NCBI GenBank assembly: GCA_024516155.1
Contig: JAJJXM010000011.1
Coordinates: forward strand, 398,501 to 462,500
DNA from: Pyronema omphalodes
Lineage: Eukaryota; Ascomycota; Pezizomycetes; Pezizales; Pyronemataceae
DNA length: 64,000 nt
Direction of reading: 5' to 3'
Shown here: positions 1 through 11,495 of the stretch, piece after piece
Numbering within the stretch: position 1 is the stretch's first letter
Layout of the letters: each line of letters opens with the position of its first letter
Program-made: the position numbers and the translations under genes
Notes under the pieces: generated by a model
The model's input: the letters and a program-made list of their open reading frames with translations, nothing else
Databases searched by the model: none
What the model was told of the DNA's origin: nothing

Positions 1-337
1 AATGAACGGTACGTAGGTATGTACAGCAGGGTCTGGACATAATTACTGAATTACAAGATTCGGATGGCCACATAGCCTTCTTGTCACTGCTGGTATGGAA
101 TACAGCATAGTGTTGAGTTGTTTATTATATCTACTATCTATTCCGACGCCAGGTCTTTAATGCAAACGCCCCCATCCCCTCTCCCCCGCCCCCTACAGGC
201 CCTTCTCACAACTCTAAATAGCAAAAATTACCAAAAACCTACATAAGCCTAATCCCTTCCCCGCCCAGCAGTTATGAATCCAGGTATGATATACATTCAA
301 ATAAATATAAAAATTAGGGCATCAACCTATGATGCAC
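1..337. other. Intergenic, downstream of the first gene
   Basis: No coding signal was seen. The segment is the 3' flank of the minus-strand gene that ends at 338. It has a C-rich patch near 168-200 and is otherwise AT-rich. Confidence 0.5.
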
Positions 338-1666
338 CTAAGCTATAGGGTATAACTTCAACTTTCCCAACGCCTCCTCAATCCATTGCTCAACCATCTT
401 CTTATTCACTTCAATAATTGTCGCGCACTTGGCGCGAACTAGCTCTTTCTTCTTCCTTCGTTCTGAAGAGTCCATTTTTAGGATTCTACCTACGACTTCC
501 AAGTCACCCTCGCCTTCATTTTGCAGCCAGACAACGCTCTCATCTATATATGAATATGCCTTTACGATCTCCTTTGTTGCAACTAACGGAACACCTCCAA
601 TGAGTGCTGCGGGTACTGAAGAGCTGGCCTTACGGTCCAAGTATTCTTTGGATGCAAAAGCCGGTAACAGCGCAAAGCCCTTAGAAATAATACCATAAAA
701 CTCCCCATAAGCCAATTTCTCGTCGAAAACAACATTCTTTGTAATTTCCGGTGGTACTTGTGGGTGAGTTCCATGTCCTAGGAGGTGCATAGTCACATCC
801 CCTCCTCTAGCAATAAAATCCTTCAACTGCTGGAATATGCGTCCATAATCTCTTCTCGCAGGGTCATAGTCTCCCTGTAGACCAAATGCGAGCTCCTCTT
901 TTTCCTCCAGCCCTGGCATGGCGGGTAGCTCAACAGGAAACAAAGGTGCAAGAGAACGGATATCGACGGAGGTTTTAGAAGGGGTGGCCCACGTGCCGAT
1001 ACTCTTGCTGAGGTATTCCGCTGTGTGGGGAGACAAAGTGATGAAGGTAATACGACCAGCTTCAACCCAGGAAGTAATAGCACCCTCCAACCCATGTCCA
1101 GCATTGGAAGCCCATCGATCAGAATGATGGACCACACAGAAGAGCCAGGTTTTTCCACCGGCTAATAATGATCCGAGTTGACCAGCAAGGCGAACTACGT
1201 CAAGCTCGCAGGTAGCAGCAACAAAAATCTGGGGCTTTGCTTCCGGTTGGTTGGCGGCGAACGCATCAATGAATGCTTGGGGTTGTTTTGGTGCCGGTAC
1301 AGGACGCGGCAGAGAGAAGGCTGCGATTATCTCGGTGATTTTGTAGCGGGGAAGGAGCTGGTAGAGGGATAGAGAGCTCCTAGGGTGACTTCCAAATGAG
1401 TGGACGAGGGCTGCTACGACTTCGTCATGGGAGCCACCAGTTTCTGTAATAGTGATTGAGATGGCATCGGTGGAAGCTGCAACCTTGGGGGTGTTGGTCA
1501 AGTGCAAGTTGCTAGAAGGTGACTCGGAGGGAGCGTGGTGTTGTGTTAAGCCAGTGAATTTTTGGACCGGTGAAGGGGCATAAGACGGATGGTGGAAGAG
1601 GAAGCTGCCGGCGAGGAAGAGGAACGTTATGGTGAGTATTAAGAGCAGAAGGAGGCGGCGTTGCAT
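338..1666 (-). CDS. Type II membrane protein, putative glycosyltransferase-like
   Basis: This is a single-exon frame of 442 residues starting at an ATG at 1666. Residues 1-4 are basic (MQRR) and residues 5-24 are a strongly hydrophobic run, so the protein looks like a signal-anchored type II membrane protein with a lumenal body, as Golgi glycosyltransferases have. A Ser/Thr/Pro-rich stem follows to about residue 70. The C-terminal third holds a stretch reading SSSVPAALIGGVPLVA, preceded by FALLPAFASKEYLDRKAS. I read this as similar to the donor-binding half of GT-B/GT4-like fungal proteins, but I cannot place it in a named CAZy family. The charged C-terminus (about 400-442) may be helical. 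No introns are needed, unlike most neighbours. The frame and membrane anchor are clear; the enzymatic role is an inference. Confidence 0.7.
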   Translation of the reverse strand: MQRRLLLLLILTITFLFLAGSFLFHHPSYAPSPVQKFTGLTQHHAPSESPSSNLHLTNTPKVAASTDAISITITETGGSHDEVVAALVHSFGSHPRSSLSLYQLLPRYKITEIIAAFSLPRPVPAPKQPQAFIDAFAANQPEAKPQIFVAATCELDVVRLAGQLGSLLAGGKTWLFCVVHHSDRWASNAGHGLEGAITSWVEAGRITFITLSPHTAEYLSKSIGTWATPSKTSVDIRSLAPLFPVELPAMPGLEEKEELAFGLQGDYDPARRDYGRIFQQLKDFIARGGDVTMHLLGHGTHPQVPPEITKNVVFDEKLAYGEFYGIISKGFALLPAFASKEYLDRKASSSVPAALIGGVPLVATKEIVKAYSYIDESVVWLQNEGEGDLEVVGRILKMDSSERRKKKELVRAKCATIIEVNKKMVEQWIEEALGKLKLYPIA

Positions 1667-2317
1667 ATTGGTGGTAGTATCGAGAACCCCTCGAAAACTC
1701 AGGCAAGCATTGAAGAAAGTAAAAGGCGAAGGAGTTAGGGCGGGCGAACAGCTGGCACGAGAGGGTCTGCGTGTTGATCACTGATCCAAAGGGAATCCTT
1801 GCTGGACGCGATGACCGCGGTCGCGAAACGATAAATTGGGTTACATACAGTTGAATGCAGACGTCAAACCACACGCGAAATTGAGCGCAGATTTGGCATA
1901 CCGATTTTGATGGTACCGAAAGAGGAGAAAATGGGATGAGGAAGGGGTTATGTGTAACACGACCCACGCATGATTCAGCTCAGCTCAGCTCAGCTATGAG
2001 ACACAGCAGTACGTGGGTTTCCAACTGGGGATGTATATTTCAATGAGCTTCAGTGATGATCGTTAGAGAGTCCGCCAGTCCAAAATATACACATGATTCG
2101 TTCAACAATTCAAATGGTTCTATTTATTTTTTAAGGAATCCCACAAGATATTGATTGCGACCTTTTTAACTATTGTACATTGGTGAAAATGGGTGAAAAG
2201 AGAACTATTGACAAGGTGCTTCAGTTATCTCATCTGTCGCCTCACCTGGCTTATATCCTTGCTCGACCGCTAGCAGTCATCATAAACATGTTACATTAAC
2301 TTTTTGAGTTTGCAAGC
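1667..2317. other. Intergenic between two minus-strand genes
   Basis: This is the promoter side of the glycosyltransferase-like gene and the 3' side of prohibitin-2. A short run of about four CAGCT units lies at 1977-1995. Nothing else was recognised. Confidence 0.5.
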
Positions 2318-3438
2318 TTATTTCTTGCCATCCTTCGACTCCGCAAAAACGTTCAATCCAAGACCGTCGGTATCAAGGTAAAGCTTGTTGCGGCCTCCAC
2401 TCTCCTGGAGAGATCGTGCAATATCTCTTGCGTTTTCAATCTTACGGAGCTCGACGTAACTCTTAGACTTCTTAATAGCGTCACCAATAAGCTCAGCGGA
2501 GCGAGCTTCTCCCTGTGCGCGAACGATCATGGCCTGCTTCTCCTGGCGAGCCTTGTCGACAACAAAAGCGGCACGCTGGGCTTCCTGCTGGGCAACCTGC
2601 TTGGCCTCTACAGCGGCAGTGAACTCAGGGGAGAAAGCAAGGTGCTGCAGAGCTGTTAGCACGGAACTTCTATGCGGCAAGCGCTCAACGTACAGTCAAG
2701 GAAACATCGTCGAGCATGATGTTGAACTTGGCCGCACGAATGACCAAGTTGTCACGGACAAGCCTTGAGACGGCCTCACGTTGGGTGATGAGCTGGGAAG
2801 CATTGAATTGCGCAACGACAGACTTCAAGACCTCGTTAACAATGGAAGGAAGGACGCGCTCGTCGTAATCGGTTCCGAGAGTACGGTAGATAGTGGGGAG
2901 AGCATCAACGCGAGGGCGAGAGAGGACGCGACAGGTGATGTTGACCATCTGAAGATCTAGCCGGCGTTAGCGAACGCAGTGTGTGATGACATATGGATAG
3001 ATACCCTTGGTTCCGGTCAAGGAGGCGACATTGCGGGGCTTAGCACGAACATCGTAGGTAATCGGAGTCTCGAACCATGGGATCACGAAGTGAGTTCCTG
3101 TGGAGATTGTCGGTTTCTTGGTTTATAGCGGGGTGGTGGGGCACGTACCTTCACCGTAGATTTCCTTCTTGACTCCACCAAGACGGGTATACTTGATCGC
3201 ACGGTGACCTCCATCAACTGTACCATAGTTAGTAGTTATAGACGCAATCGTGATAATTGCCGAAGGTACCGTTGAAGAGGGCGTTGCTTCCGACCAAGGC
3301 CGCACCACCGAGAAGAACTGCTCCAGCAATCATTCCGAGACCTCCCTTCGAAGGCCCACGGCCGGCACCATTCTGCTGAGCCCGCTGGAGAGCAGACTGG
3401 AATCGGTTCCAAGCTTCGCGAGGGTTGTTAGGGTCCAT
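2318..3438 (-). CDS. PHB2: Prohibitin-2 (mitochondrial inner-membrane scaffold)
   Basis: Five exons give 306 residues: 3438-3270, 3217-3149, 3097-3005, 2956-2694 and 2644-2318. All junctions are GT..AG and keep the frame. Prohibitin-2 forms ring complexes with prohibitin-1 in the mitochondrial inner membrane and holds the m-AAA protease and newly made membrane proteins. Residues about 32-52 form the N-terminal membrane anchor. The PHB/SPFH domain follows, with the family-typical [26 protein letters not shown] and [20 protein letters not shown] blocks, then a charged coiled-coil region. The C-terminus contains [17 protein letters not shown], which fits PHB2 rather than PHB1. The start at [10 protein letters not shown] was chosen over an in-frame ATG 12 codons upstream (3474), because yeast Phb2 also has a short N-terminus. 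Very conserved, so the identification is firm. Confidence 0.95.
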
Positions 3439-4598
3439 TTTGTATTGTGTGATGCGAGATTTCCGGGAGCTCAACTTCTGATGTTCTCGATATTCAATGG
3501 CTAGTCGTTTGAAACGAGAGGGATTTGGTGTCGCACTATTACCCGGCTAAACCCATCACCAGAGTGACACGTGATGGGAGAGTCTGCCTATGGCATTCCG
3601 GTTTTACCAGTGATGGTGATACGAATTAGAGAGGCATTTAGTTTGATCAGTAATTTTAAAGCGCTCTTCGATGCCAAATTCAAGAGTTCTGCTTTTACAT
3701 AACACGTTCAATCAAATTTTTTTCTTCGCTATTTAATATATTACAGGGCATGGAAACCTGCGTACAGACAATTAAAATTTTTACAGATCCACACTATCGA
3801 CAGCGGTATTATGAGATCAATGTTGATTTGACTGGTTTTTATTCCAGTAATTTAGCATAACATAAGATGCTCAAGTGCTAAACTCATTTAATATCGGATT
3901 CAGTTACTGCAGTTCCTTTGAATATGCGTGTACTCGAAAATACTTGTACTGTTTTCAATTAATTTATTTGGGGAACTGAAACGGTACAATGGGTTCCCAA
4001 TGCTTCATTCAAGATTATTTTGTGGTGGCACAGTTTGACTGTAGCTGTATTGCTGTATTGCTGTGAGATTCAGACTGTATTAGGTGCACCTAAGAAATGA
4101 TGAGCGTTAAGTTGGACTGAGAAAAGGTCAACTGATATTTAGAATAATCAACTGATACTGAGAACACTCAACCGAATGGCACAAAATAAAACGCATTCAG
4201 AATATTCATTAATTCTTCAAAATATTATTATTATTATTGCCCTCTCGCTGCACCTTGCCACTAATACTGCCGTTGCCCCCGCTATGACCTCACAGCTCAG
4301 CTCTTCCCGCCAAGCTATCTCATCCTCTGTCTTACCTGCTTCAAAGCCCTACAGTCGGACTGTACTCTACATAATACAGCCAACAAGGGAGAAAAGTCGA
4401 GCGCAATTCTCCACGATCCGGACTGACTTCACCTCGATTTAGCCCCCAAAGCAAACCATCTCAGCTCAGACCTCACAGAACCATAACACCGTTCTCTTCG
4501 GCTTCTCCCGTCTCTACCCTCGCCTGCCATTGCTACAAGACCGGCACTTGGAGCAATAGCTTACTTTCTTTTTCGTCAAGCACACACCCGAAAATTAA
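3439..4598. other. Divergent intergenic region PHB2 / CorA gene
   Basis: PHB2 (minus) and the CorA-type gene (plus) start on opposite sides, so this 1.16-kb stretch holds both promoters and both 5' leaders. It is AT-rich in the middle (3640-4250) and pyrimidine-rich just before the CorA start (4490-4575). No ORF here resembles a protein family. Confidence 0.5.
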
Positions 4599-7108
4599 AT
4601 GGCCGCGCAGAGATCACGGCGAGCTTCTGTTGCTTCCTCAAAATCCTCATCGCGCAATTCCAGCCTCCATAGCGACCAATCCGGCGATCAGTCTCCAAAT
4701 CTACAACCGCACTACTCCCATACTCAGGCTTCTCCTATCCCACGAGGGGGCTTACGGCGGCCTCACTACCGCGGCAGTCGACGCTCCAACAACGCAAGTG
4801 CCACAAACAACGAGGACGCGTACCATGGGTCGCCTCAACGCGGGCTGGGCACCAGGGCGGGGCCACAAGCCATGTATTTGCAACCAAACCTAAGTGGAGT
4901 TTCTATGGACAGCACCGCTTTACTTGACCATCGCGACCAAATCTCTATGCGACCGCGACGTACTAGCACTGCCAACCTCCTTGGAGACCCCAGAACTCCG
5001 ATGCGTCAACACCTTATGCAAACTCGCTTCCAAAACGACGATGGCGCCTTTCGTTCTACAGGCAACGATTTGGACGGTTTCGAAGACGACCAGAGCGATG
5101 GCGGAAGCGATCCCGGCGAGTCTACAAGACTTCTAGACGAGCGTACCTCCCTCCTTGGGAGAAACCGAGCGAGCCGACCGCCTACGGCCGGAACGAGGCG
5201 TCCGCCGCCTATTGAAACCACGCGAAATCTACCTCTACCCACTCCCCGCCGCGATTATGGAAGCGGTAACGTCAACGTTAACTTCCCGCCGTCGGTACCA
5301 ACTAGTCCTATGCTGGAGCCTTCCCACTTTATGACTAGTGGGATTCATGGAAGTTTCGATATCTCACGAAATGGAAGAAACGGCGATGCTATCATCAATA
5401 TTGAACACGATGCGGCTGGTGATAGTGCCTGCGGGTCTCCAAAATCTCCAAAATCCCAACATGCGATGCGGGCATCTGCCCTCCGTGCAGAGGAAGATGT
5501 TTGCTTCCCTGTCGACGATGAACTTATGGATGAGGAGGAAGCCGAGATGCACGAACACTACTCTGGGGTGAAGCCACGGCGGCGACGACAATGGCCTGAC
5601 ATGGCTGTACTTGAGGAATGGAGTCGTGAAGAGAAGGAAGATCGTGCCGAAGGTATCCGGGCAAAAAAGATGCCAGAACCAGTTTATGTAGGAGGCCGAT
5701 TGCGGCCGCCGATCCGACCTCAATGGCACCGCGACGAAGACGAATTGCCATACCGGTTTACATATTTCAATGACGAGCTACCAGCTACGATCCATGCTCA
5801 TACCATTTCCGAACTTCTACAGCCTGGACAAACCTTTACCGACTTATTCAAACCTGAACCAAGAATTATAGAAGATTCTTCATCAGAGTCTGACGTTGAC
5901 GCTCCAACCCTTCCCCTACGGAACGATAGTACTACCCACACCAACGACTTGCATGATACCACTCCACCAGAACCCGGTGAGGCGCATCCTCGCCGTGGCG
6001 CACGCCCTACCTTCTGGCTCGACGTCTTCCGACCTACGGATGCCGAAATGAAAGTGATTAGCAAGGCTTTCGGTATTCACCCGTTGACCACCGAAGACAT
6101 CATGATGCAAGAGGCCCGAGAAAAGGTTGAACTTTTTAGGAGCTACTACCTAGTGTCGTACCGGACCTTTGAGCAAGATAACACCAGTGAGGAATACATG
6201 GAGCCCATTAACATTTATGTCGTAGTATTCCGGGATGGTGTTATCTCCTTTCATTTCGAAATGACTCCACATCCCGCAAATGTTAGGAGGCGAATCAGGC
6301 AGCTGAAAGATTATATCACAGTCTCGGCGGATTGGATTTCCTATGCCTTGATTGATGATATCACAGATGCCTTTCAGCCGTTGATATCTTCTTTGGAAAA
6401 GGAGGTAGATGATATAGATGATGCCATCCTGCGTATGCATCTAGAGCCCACTGAGATGGAAATAGCAAAGGCCAATAAGAACGGCGAGGAAGAGCAGAGC
6501 GATGGTGAGATGCTCAAGAGAGTTGGTGATTCTCGGCGGAATGTCATGAGTTTATACCGGTTGATGGGTAACAAAGCGGATGTAATCAAGGGGTTTGCGA
6601 AGCGGTGTAACGATCATTGGCAGGTTGCACCACGAAGTGAAATTGGATTGTATCTAGGTGATATTCAGGGTAAGTCACCCCTGCCCTACAATGAAGGGAC
6701 ATAGCAGAGTATCCTGAACTGATATTTAACCGCAGATCATATCGTCACAATGGTATCGAACCTAAACCACATGGAAAAAATTCTTTCGCGAAGTCATTCC
6801 AACTATTTGGCGCAAATCAATATTAAAATGAATGAACGCCAAGAAAACACTGCCGATGTTTTAGGAAGGCTTACGGTATTGGGAACAATTGTACTTCCTA
6901 TGAATATCATCACTGGTTTGTGGGGAATGAACGTTAAGGTTCCGGGTCAGGATATTGAGAGTCTTACCTGGTATAATTTCTCATTTGATTATTAATAATT
7001 AATGGTGAAGCTAACGATAAGCTTAGGTTCTGGTGTATCGCTGGCGCCCTAATAATATTTGGCTGTCTATGCTACCTCATTGCAAAGCGAGTCTACCGGA
7101 TTATGTAG
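4599..7108 (+). CDS. CorA-type Mg2+ transporter (ALR1/MNR2-like)
   Basis: Three exons (4599-6669, 6736-6970, 7027-7108) code for 795 residues. The protein moves Mg2+ across a membrane. The fungal branch includes plasma-membrane Alr1/2 and vacuolar Mnr2, and I cannot tell which this is. Residues 1 to about 400 are a Ser/Arg-rich, probably disordered cytosolic extension. The CorA cytosolic domain follows (WLDVFRPTDAEM near 470, FGIHPLTTEDIM, then acidic and helical segments). The first membrane helix ends in the signature Gly-Met-Asn at residues 754-756. The second helix, coded by the last exon (FWCIAGALIIFGCLCYLIAKRVY), ends almost at the C-terminus. The last two introns sit just before the GMN helix region and between the two membrane helices; the exon joins restore the expected spacing. 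The length is similar to yeast Alr1. Confidence 0.92.
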
Positions 7109-8022
7109 AATTGAACCAGCGTCCCCCACCGCCCCTCGGGAAGTCATTCATTGACGGCATCAACTTATATCATCATCATCATCATTATAATTTCATCATT
7201 GCATTTTATTTAAAGATACCAGAGCGTTCAGTCAGAGCGTAGAACAGACGATAGTAGTTTTCTTTACCGGTTAGCGTACAGGTTGGGTTTATGGAATGGG
7301 ACTGGGTTATACAGCGGGGAGTAGATACATATGTAGCATTGGCACGGTACGGAATACCCTGCGATGGAGTGGGATGGTTTTGTTTTGATTTGGTTTGGTT
7401 TAGATAAGTATTTTTTTGTGGAGCTTTTGGAAATTCTTCATTGTACATCTTTAATGTGGTTGCGTTGCTGTATTGTTAAATGACATACCAGAGTTGTTGG
7501 TAGGGGATAAACACGGATACCATTGTTCTTAAGGGAGATTGTAGTACCACTTTCCTAAGCCATTCTGAAGGAATAAAATTTTATGAATTAGCTACAAACA
7601 TAGTATTTGAATAGCGTCATTTGAGTTAAAATTCGAGGATTATCGAAAATGAAGACGGGAAAGAGAATAATGAAGCTGCAAACCTTATTCATAAGATATC
7701 ACCCCGTGAAAGAGCGTAATAGAGCACAATAATTCCCGCACTATCTGTTTCGTAATTGATCCTGGCTTTCCAAATAGTGGGATGAGATGTCTAGAAATAA
7801 AAAGGGAAAGGGGAGAATGAGCAGACAGGTAATCAATTGACACGCTTCCAGTCGAAACCCCCTTCATCACACAATTAACTCCGGCCGATAAGAAAAACAG
7901 TAGACAGAAAAAACGGCCAATAAAATTACTACGCTCAAGAGCCATCATAAGTAACACCATAAAAGCTCCGCATGAATACGCATATATTCCGTCATACCCG
8001 TGAAGTAATCAAGGATCCCGGA
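7109..8022. other. Intergenic downstream of the CorA gene
   Basis: AT-rich, with a short ATC/CAT run at 7168-7190 in the probable 3' UTR. No coding similarity was recognised. Confidence 0.45.
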
Positions 8023-8318
8023 TCACCAATTCCATGGAGAGTTTCCCTTCTCTGTTAAACAATCGCCCGCATATCGCCTTTCTCCCAATGTTAACGAAGT
8101 CATAATTTCTATGCAGTTGATCTTTGGATGATCCCAGATTAGACAATACCAACAACCCAAGCTCCAGAGTTCCACGCCACTTACATCAGAACCGTTGTCT
8201 AGTGCCTTTATGCAAGACAATACGTGAGAATTATGACATGTGCATTTTTCTTGCGCTCAAGAAAAACAGTGATTACTTCTGAGGGAGCGTTTGGTCTCCT
8301 CGTTACAGCTCGAATATT
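8023..8318. other. Possible extension of the ankyrin relic
   Basis: The minus strand keeps an open frame here, but I see no clear ankyrin consensus. It may be the decayed downstream part of the neighbouring ankyrin-repeat relic or unrelated sequence. Confidence 0.2.
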
Positions 8319-8808
8319 TCACCCGTCTATGTTTTTAATTTCACAGCCTGCACCGGCTTCCAAAATAATGTTTATTGTTTGCACTTGTAAAACTCCCTTC
8401 GTCTTTACCAGTTTCCTATCGAGAAGAATCATGTCATATAATGGCGTGTCATCTTGATTGTTCCAAGGGTTGTCTTTGGCGTTGTAGTTAAGAAGAAATC
8501 CAGTAGCACCAGGGTGGCTAATGGATGCGGCGTGGTTGGGTGGGGTCTTTCCGCCCCCGTAGTAAAATAGGAAGTAATAATGCTTATATATCGGTAGAAT
8601 TATTACATATAAAGCGATAAGGATTACACCGAAATTTATGCCATACGGAACTTGATAAATGGTTATTCTGGATTTGCAAAAAAGATGACTTTTTCTGCAG
8701 CAAGATGAATAAGCCTGCCTTGACGCCAATGTTCTTCCATTGAGCTCACAATTAATCAGATATTCTACATCATTTGTCTCCACTTCGTGATGAGGTACCC
8801 CAAAAAGA

Positions 8809-8816
8809 GTCCTCTG
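8809..8816. repeat. 8-bp target-site duplication, left copy
   Basis: The sequence GTCCTCTG directly precedes the left terminus of the hAT element and is repeated exactly at 10194-10201. Confidence 0.9.
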
Positions 8817-10193
8817 CAGACCTCCCAGTCGTACAAACCAGTTTAAAATCACGACCAAAACGGACTGTACGGACTGTTGGAATATGAGAACTGTACGGCC
8901 ACCCAGTTCAGTTTACTGTCAGTAATATAAACTGGTTAAACTGCGAAAACCAGTTAACTGAATGCAAGGCTTGGCAAACCAGGTGAACTGTTTAAAACTG
9001 CGAAAACTGGTTTGTCCAGGGGAACTGGTTTATGAAGGGGCAAGAATTTTATTCAGTACATATAAAAGAAAATTCTAAATCAATGGTCCCCAGAAACCAC
9101 AACTGCCGTCGACGATTGAAGCTCTTGAGCCCCTCAATCGCCTCTACAGTATCAGCCTGCATTGAATGACGGTCCGATGTCATGATCCGCTTGCACTCCG
9201 AAAATAGCCGCCCTGACTCAGCGCTCATGGCGGGAATAGACGGCACGTTGACAGCCATTTTGCACAGGCTGGGAAACCTGGCTCACTGCCGCGGCTCACA
9301 CCACCACTCAATGGCAGAAAGACCATCTCCAAGTGCCGCCTCCAGCCCCAGCGCACAATAATCAACATACTCATCTAGTTGCTCACCTGCCACCGGTGTA
9401 GGCGCACCTGATAACCAAAGGTCCGGGTCTGTTAAGTCATCATTCACTGCTGCTTCATCACCATCAGTATCCCTGCCACCTGCACTATTAGAGGCATCTA
9501 CTCCTTTGTACTCCCGGAGCCACATCCTCCCAACTGCCATCTGGGCAGGAGCAATCCACTCAGGCCTCCAGCGAAGGTGAAAATACTGCCACTTGCGCTG
9601 AGGGTGCAGAACGACCGCGGCAACGTAAACTGGTGCACGATCAGTCAGACTAAAAGTCTTTGTCTAAAGACTCCCACCCGCATTTGACCATGGCGGCTAG
9701 GGCCAAGCTATTGTCAGATGTGGTGAGATTGATGAGGGGCCACTTGTAACTGAACTCATGGTAGTAAATCGTTTGAGAAGGATGGCCGTGTGAGGTAGGG
9801 TTGAGTTCTGTGGGTCCACGGAGGGCAGTCCATGGGCGAGATATATAGGAAGGTTCAGGCCAACAGAGGTGGGTTCAAACGGGGTCCGGTACATCGTTTG
9901 CACTGATTTGGCTGTCTATTCCTCCATGAACGGGTTTGTCTGTTTGTTCTTCTGTAAAGTAGTCAACGAGGTGGTTAAACTGGTTTGTATCTGACAACCA
10001 GTAAACTGTTTACCGAGTCAGTTCAATCAGTTCAATCAGTGCACTGCAGTTACCTGGTTCTCTGGCACCCTCAAAACTGAACCAACTGCGTATCCGGGAC
10101 ACGAAAACTGCACCAACTAACTGTGAATTATCAGTTCAGTTTACCTGGTTTACGATTTTACCCGGTAAACTGGTTATACGGTTGGGAGGTCTG
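8817..10193 (-). mobile_element. Non-autonomous hAT transposon, 1377 bp
   Basis: The ends are inverted repeats of about 28 bp. The left starts CAGACCTCCCAGTCGTACAA, and the right, read on the other strand, starts CAGACCTCCCAACCGTATAA; both continue into ACCAGTTTA. Identical 8-bp direct repeats (GTCCTCTG) flank it, the target-duplication length of the hAT superfamily. The outer 200-250 bp on each side are crowded with AACTGGTT/AACCAGTT motifs, as expected for subterminal transposase-binding sites. Inside, only the C-terminal part of a hAT transposase remains, with a frameshift and a stop. The element therefore cannot code for its own movement. The perfect target duplication suggests fairly recent insertion. 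Confidence 0.92.
9049..9715 (-). pseudogene. hAT transposase C-terminal fragment (broken)
   Basis: Read on the minus strand, the fragment begins near 9715 with a WESLDKDF segment. It then needs a one-base shift near 9661 to enter SLTDRAPVYVAAVVLHP, followed by QYFHLRWRPEWI. These match the region before the dimerisation domain of fungal hAT transposases. The frame continues through LGDGLSAIEWW and meets a TGA at 9283-9285. Past that stop it stays in frame into VPSIPAMSAESGRLFSECKR and SDRHSMQADTVEAIEGLKS, the hAT family C-terminal dimerisation motif. The TGA could come from TGG (Trp) by one G-to-A transition. The N-terminal zinc finger and most of the catalytic RNase H-like region are missing. 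Confidence 0.88.
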
Positions 10194-10201
10194 GTCCTCT
10201 G
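10194..10201. repeat. 8-bp target-site duplication, right copy
   Basis: GTCCTCTG directly follows the right terminus of the hAT element and is identical to 8809-8816. Confidence 0.9.
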
Positions 10202-10336
10202 TGTATGGGGTCCAGTATATGCCTGCAGAGTGCATGCTAGTGGTTTTCGCTCTATGTAATATTCAGCTAATTGTGAGTTTATGGAACTTTTAGAAGGTTG
10301 GAAATGAGTGGAGAAACCTGTAATATAAAATTTCAT

Positions 10337-11495
10337 CCTAGAATATGATCAATCAAGACTACTGGACAATTCTATCGGGTAGATGTTAGAAGATTATGGT
10401 ATTAAGTATCACAAACATCACGGATGTACCTAGATCTAAGATCAGAGGTTCTAATCGTCGAAGAAAGTCATCTTTGTAGTCTTACAAAGTGTTACTTTTG
10501 GCTTTTCTTGAAAGTAGGTCATGATTTTACACTTATTTCGTGATCCTGATTCCTGACGCCCTATAAAAATTTTGGAACATAGTTATAAAACCATATGCAA
10601 TGGCTTTCGCGGCTCCGCCAAGATCCAAGAGCATGACACGCTGGACCGGCTCTAATAATAACAATTTTTTTAGCAAGTATATTTTCAATAAAAGGGTGTA
10701 TATGAGTAAACGATCTGTATGACGGCACGTCTTCATGTTGATGAAATCTTAGCTCATGAGACAGATATTGATTGGACGTTCAGAAGAAGAAAACATGCTA
10801 AGCAAGGTCTAGTCTATCCAGTATGACCATTCAATCATTTTCTGCTTCTTGCTTCGCCATAAACAATTGTTTTTTAAGGGCTATGTATAAAATAAAATAC
10901 GACAAGAGGAGCCCAATACAGAATAATCAGGGAATTTCATAAAGCAAACAGCTCACCATGGCTTTTTTTAGCACCTATTAGTATCTCTGCCTTCCCAGAC
11001 CCCCCTTCAGGCTATTTCATTCTACCGTTTGCTCTAGATAGAGCATCGTTCGTCTGTATGCGTGATCGCTTAGTAGATGTTTTATAGAGTATATTGGCTA
11101 ACGGATGTCGATTTCCAGATAGGCGGAGCCCAAAGTTTCGTTTGTACTCGTAAGGCTGCAGAAACGAATATCCAAGATAGCAAGATCCGGAAGCATCACC
11201 AATTTCGATAATTCTACATACCCCGACAACATCAATTCAAATGCAGTTTACATACGAAACATCCCAACAAAAAAAATGCATCTGCCAGCGAAAAAAAAAA
11301 AAGCCAATATATCCCGTTACCAAAGTATCTACATTCACCTTTACCCTATAATAACTCCAAAAGAATATCGTCTATCGTTGACGTCTCTATCTATCTTCGT
11401 ATCTTTCTCCATCATGACTATTCCCATCGGTATCGTTTCTTCCCTGGCCTATTCATAAAGTGTTGTTAGCCCCCATCACCTAACCTTCCCACACA
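10337..11495. other. Intergenic, AT-rich
   Basis: Lies between the ankyrin relic and the 3' end of the TPT transporter gene. AT-rich, with no ORF of recognisable family. The pyrimidine-rich and TA-rich stretch at 11320-11460 is probably the transporter 3' UTR region. Confidence 0.45.

Larger units (their letters stand above)
8319..10336 (-). pseudogene. Ankyrin-repeat gene relic split by a hAT insertion
   Basis: Two parts of one minus-strand frame flank a transposon: 10336-10202 (upstream) and 8816-8319 (downstream). The downstream part carries a degraded ankyrin repeat pair: GGKTPPNHAA recalls the GxTPLHxAA turn-helix start, GATGFLLNYNAKDN recalls the second helix plus loop, and DDTPLYDMILLDRK begins the next repeat. 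Joining the flanks at one copy of the 8-bp target duplication keeps the frame open (through Thr-Gln-Arg-Thr), so the transposon landed inside a readable frame of about 210 codons. The segment before the repeats (about 8570-8690) is AT-rich and poorly conserved, and may be an intron or mutated sequence. Ankyrin arrays in fungi often belong to NLR-type receptors, but no such domain is visible here. Confidence 0.6.
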
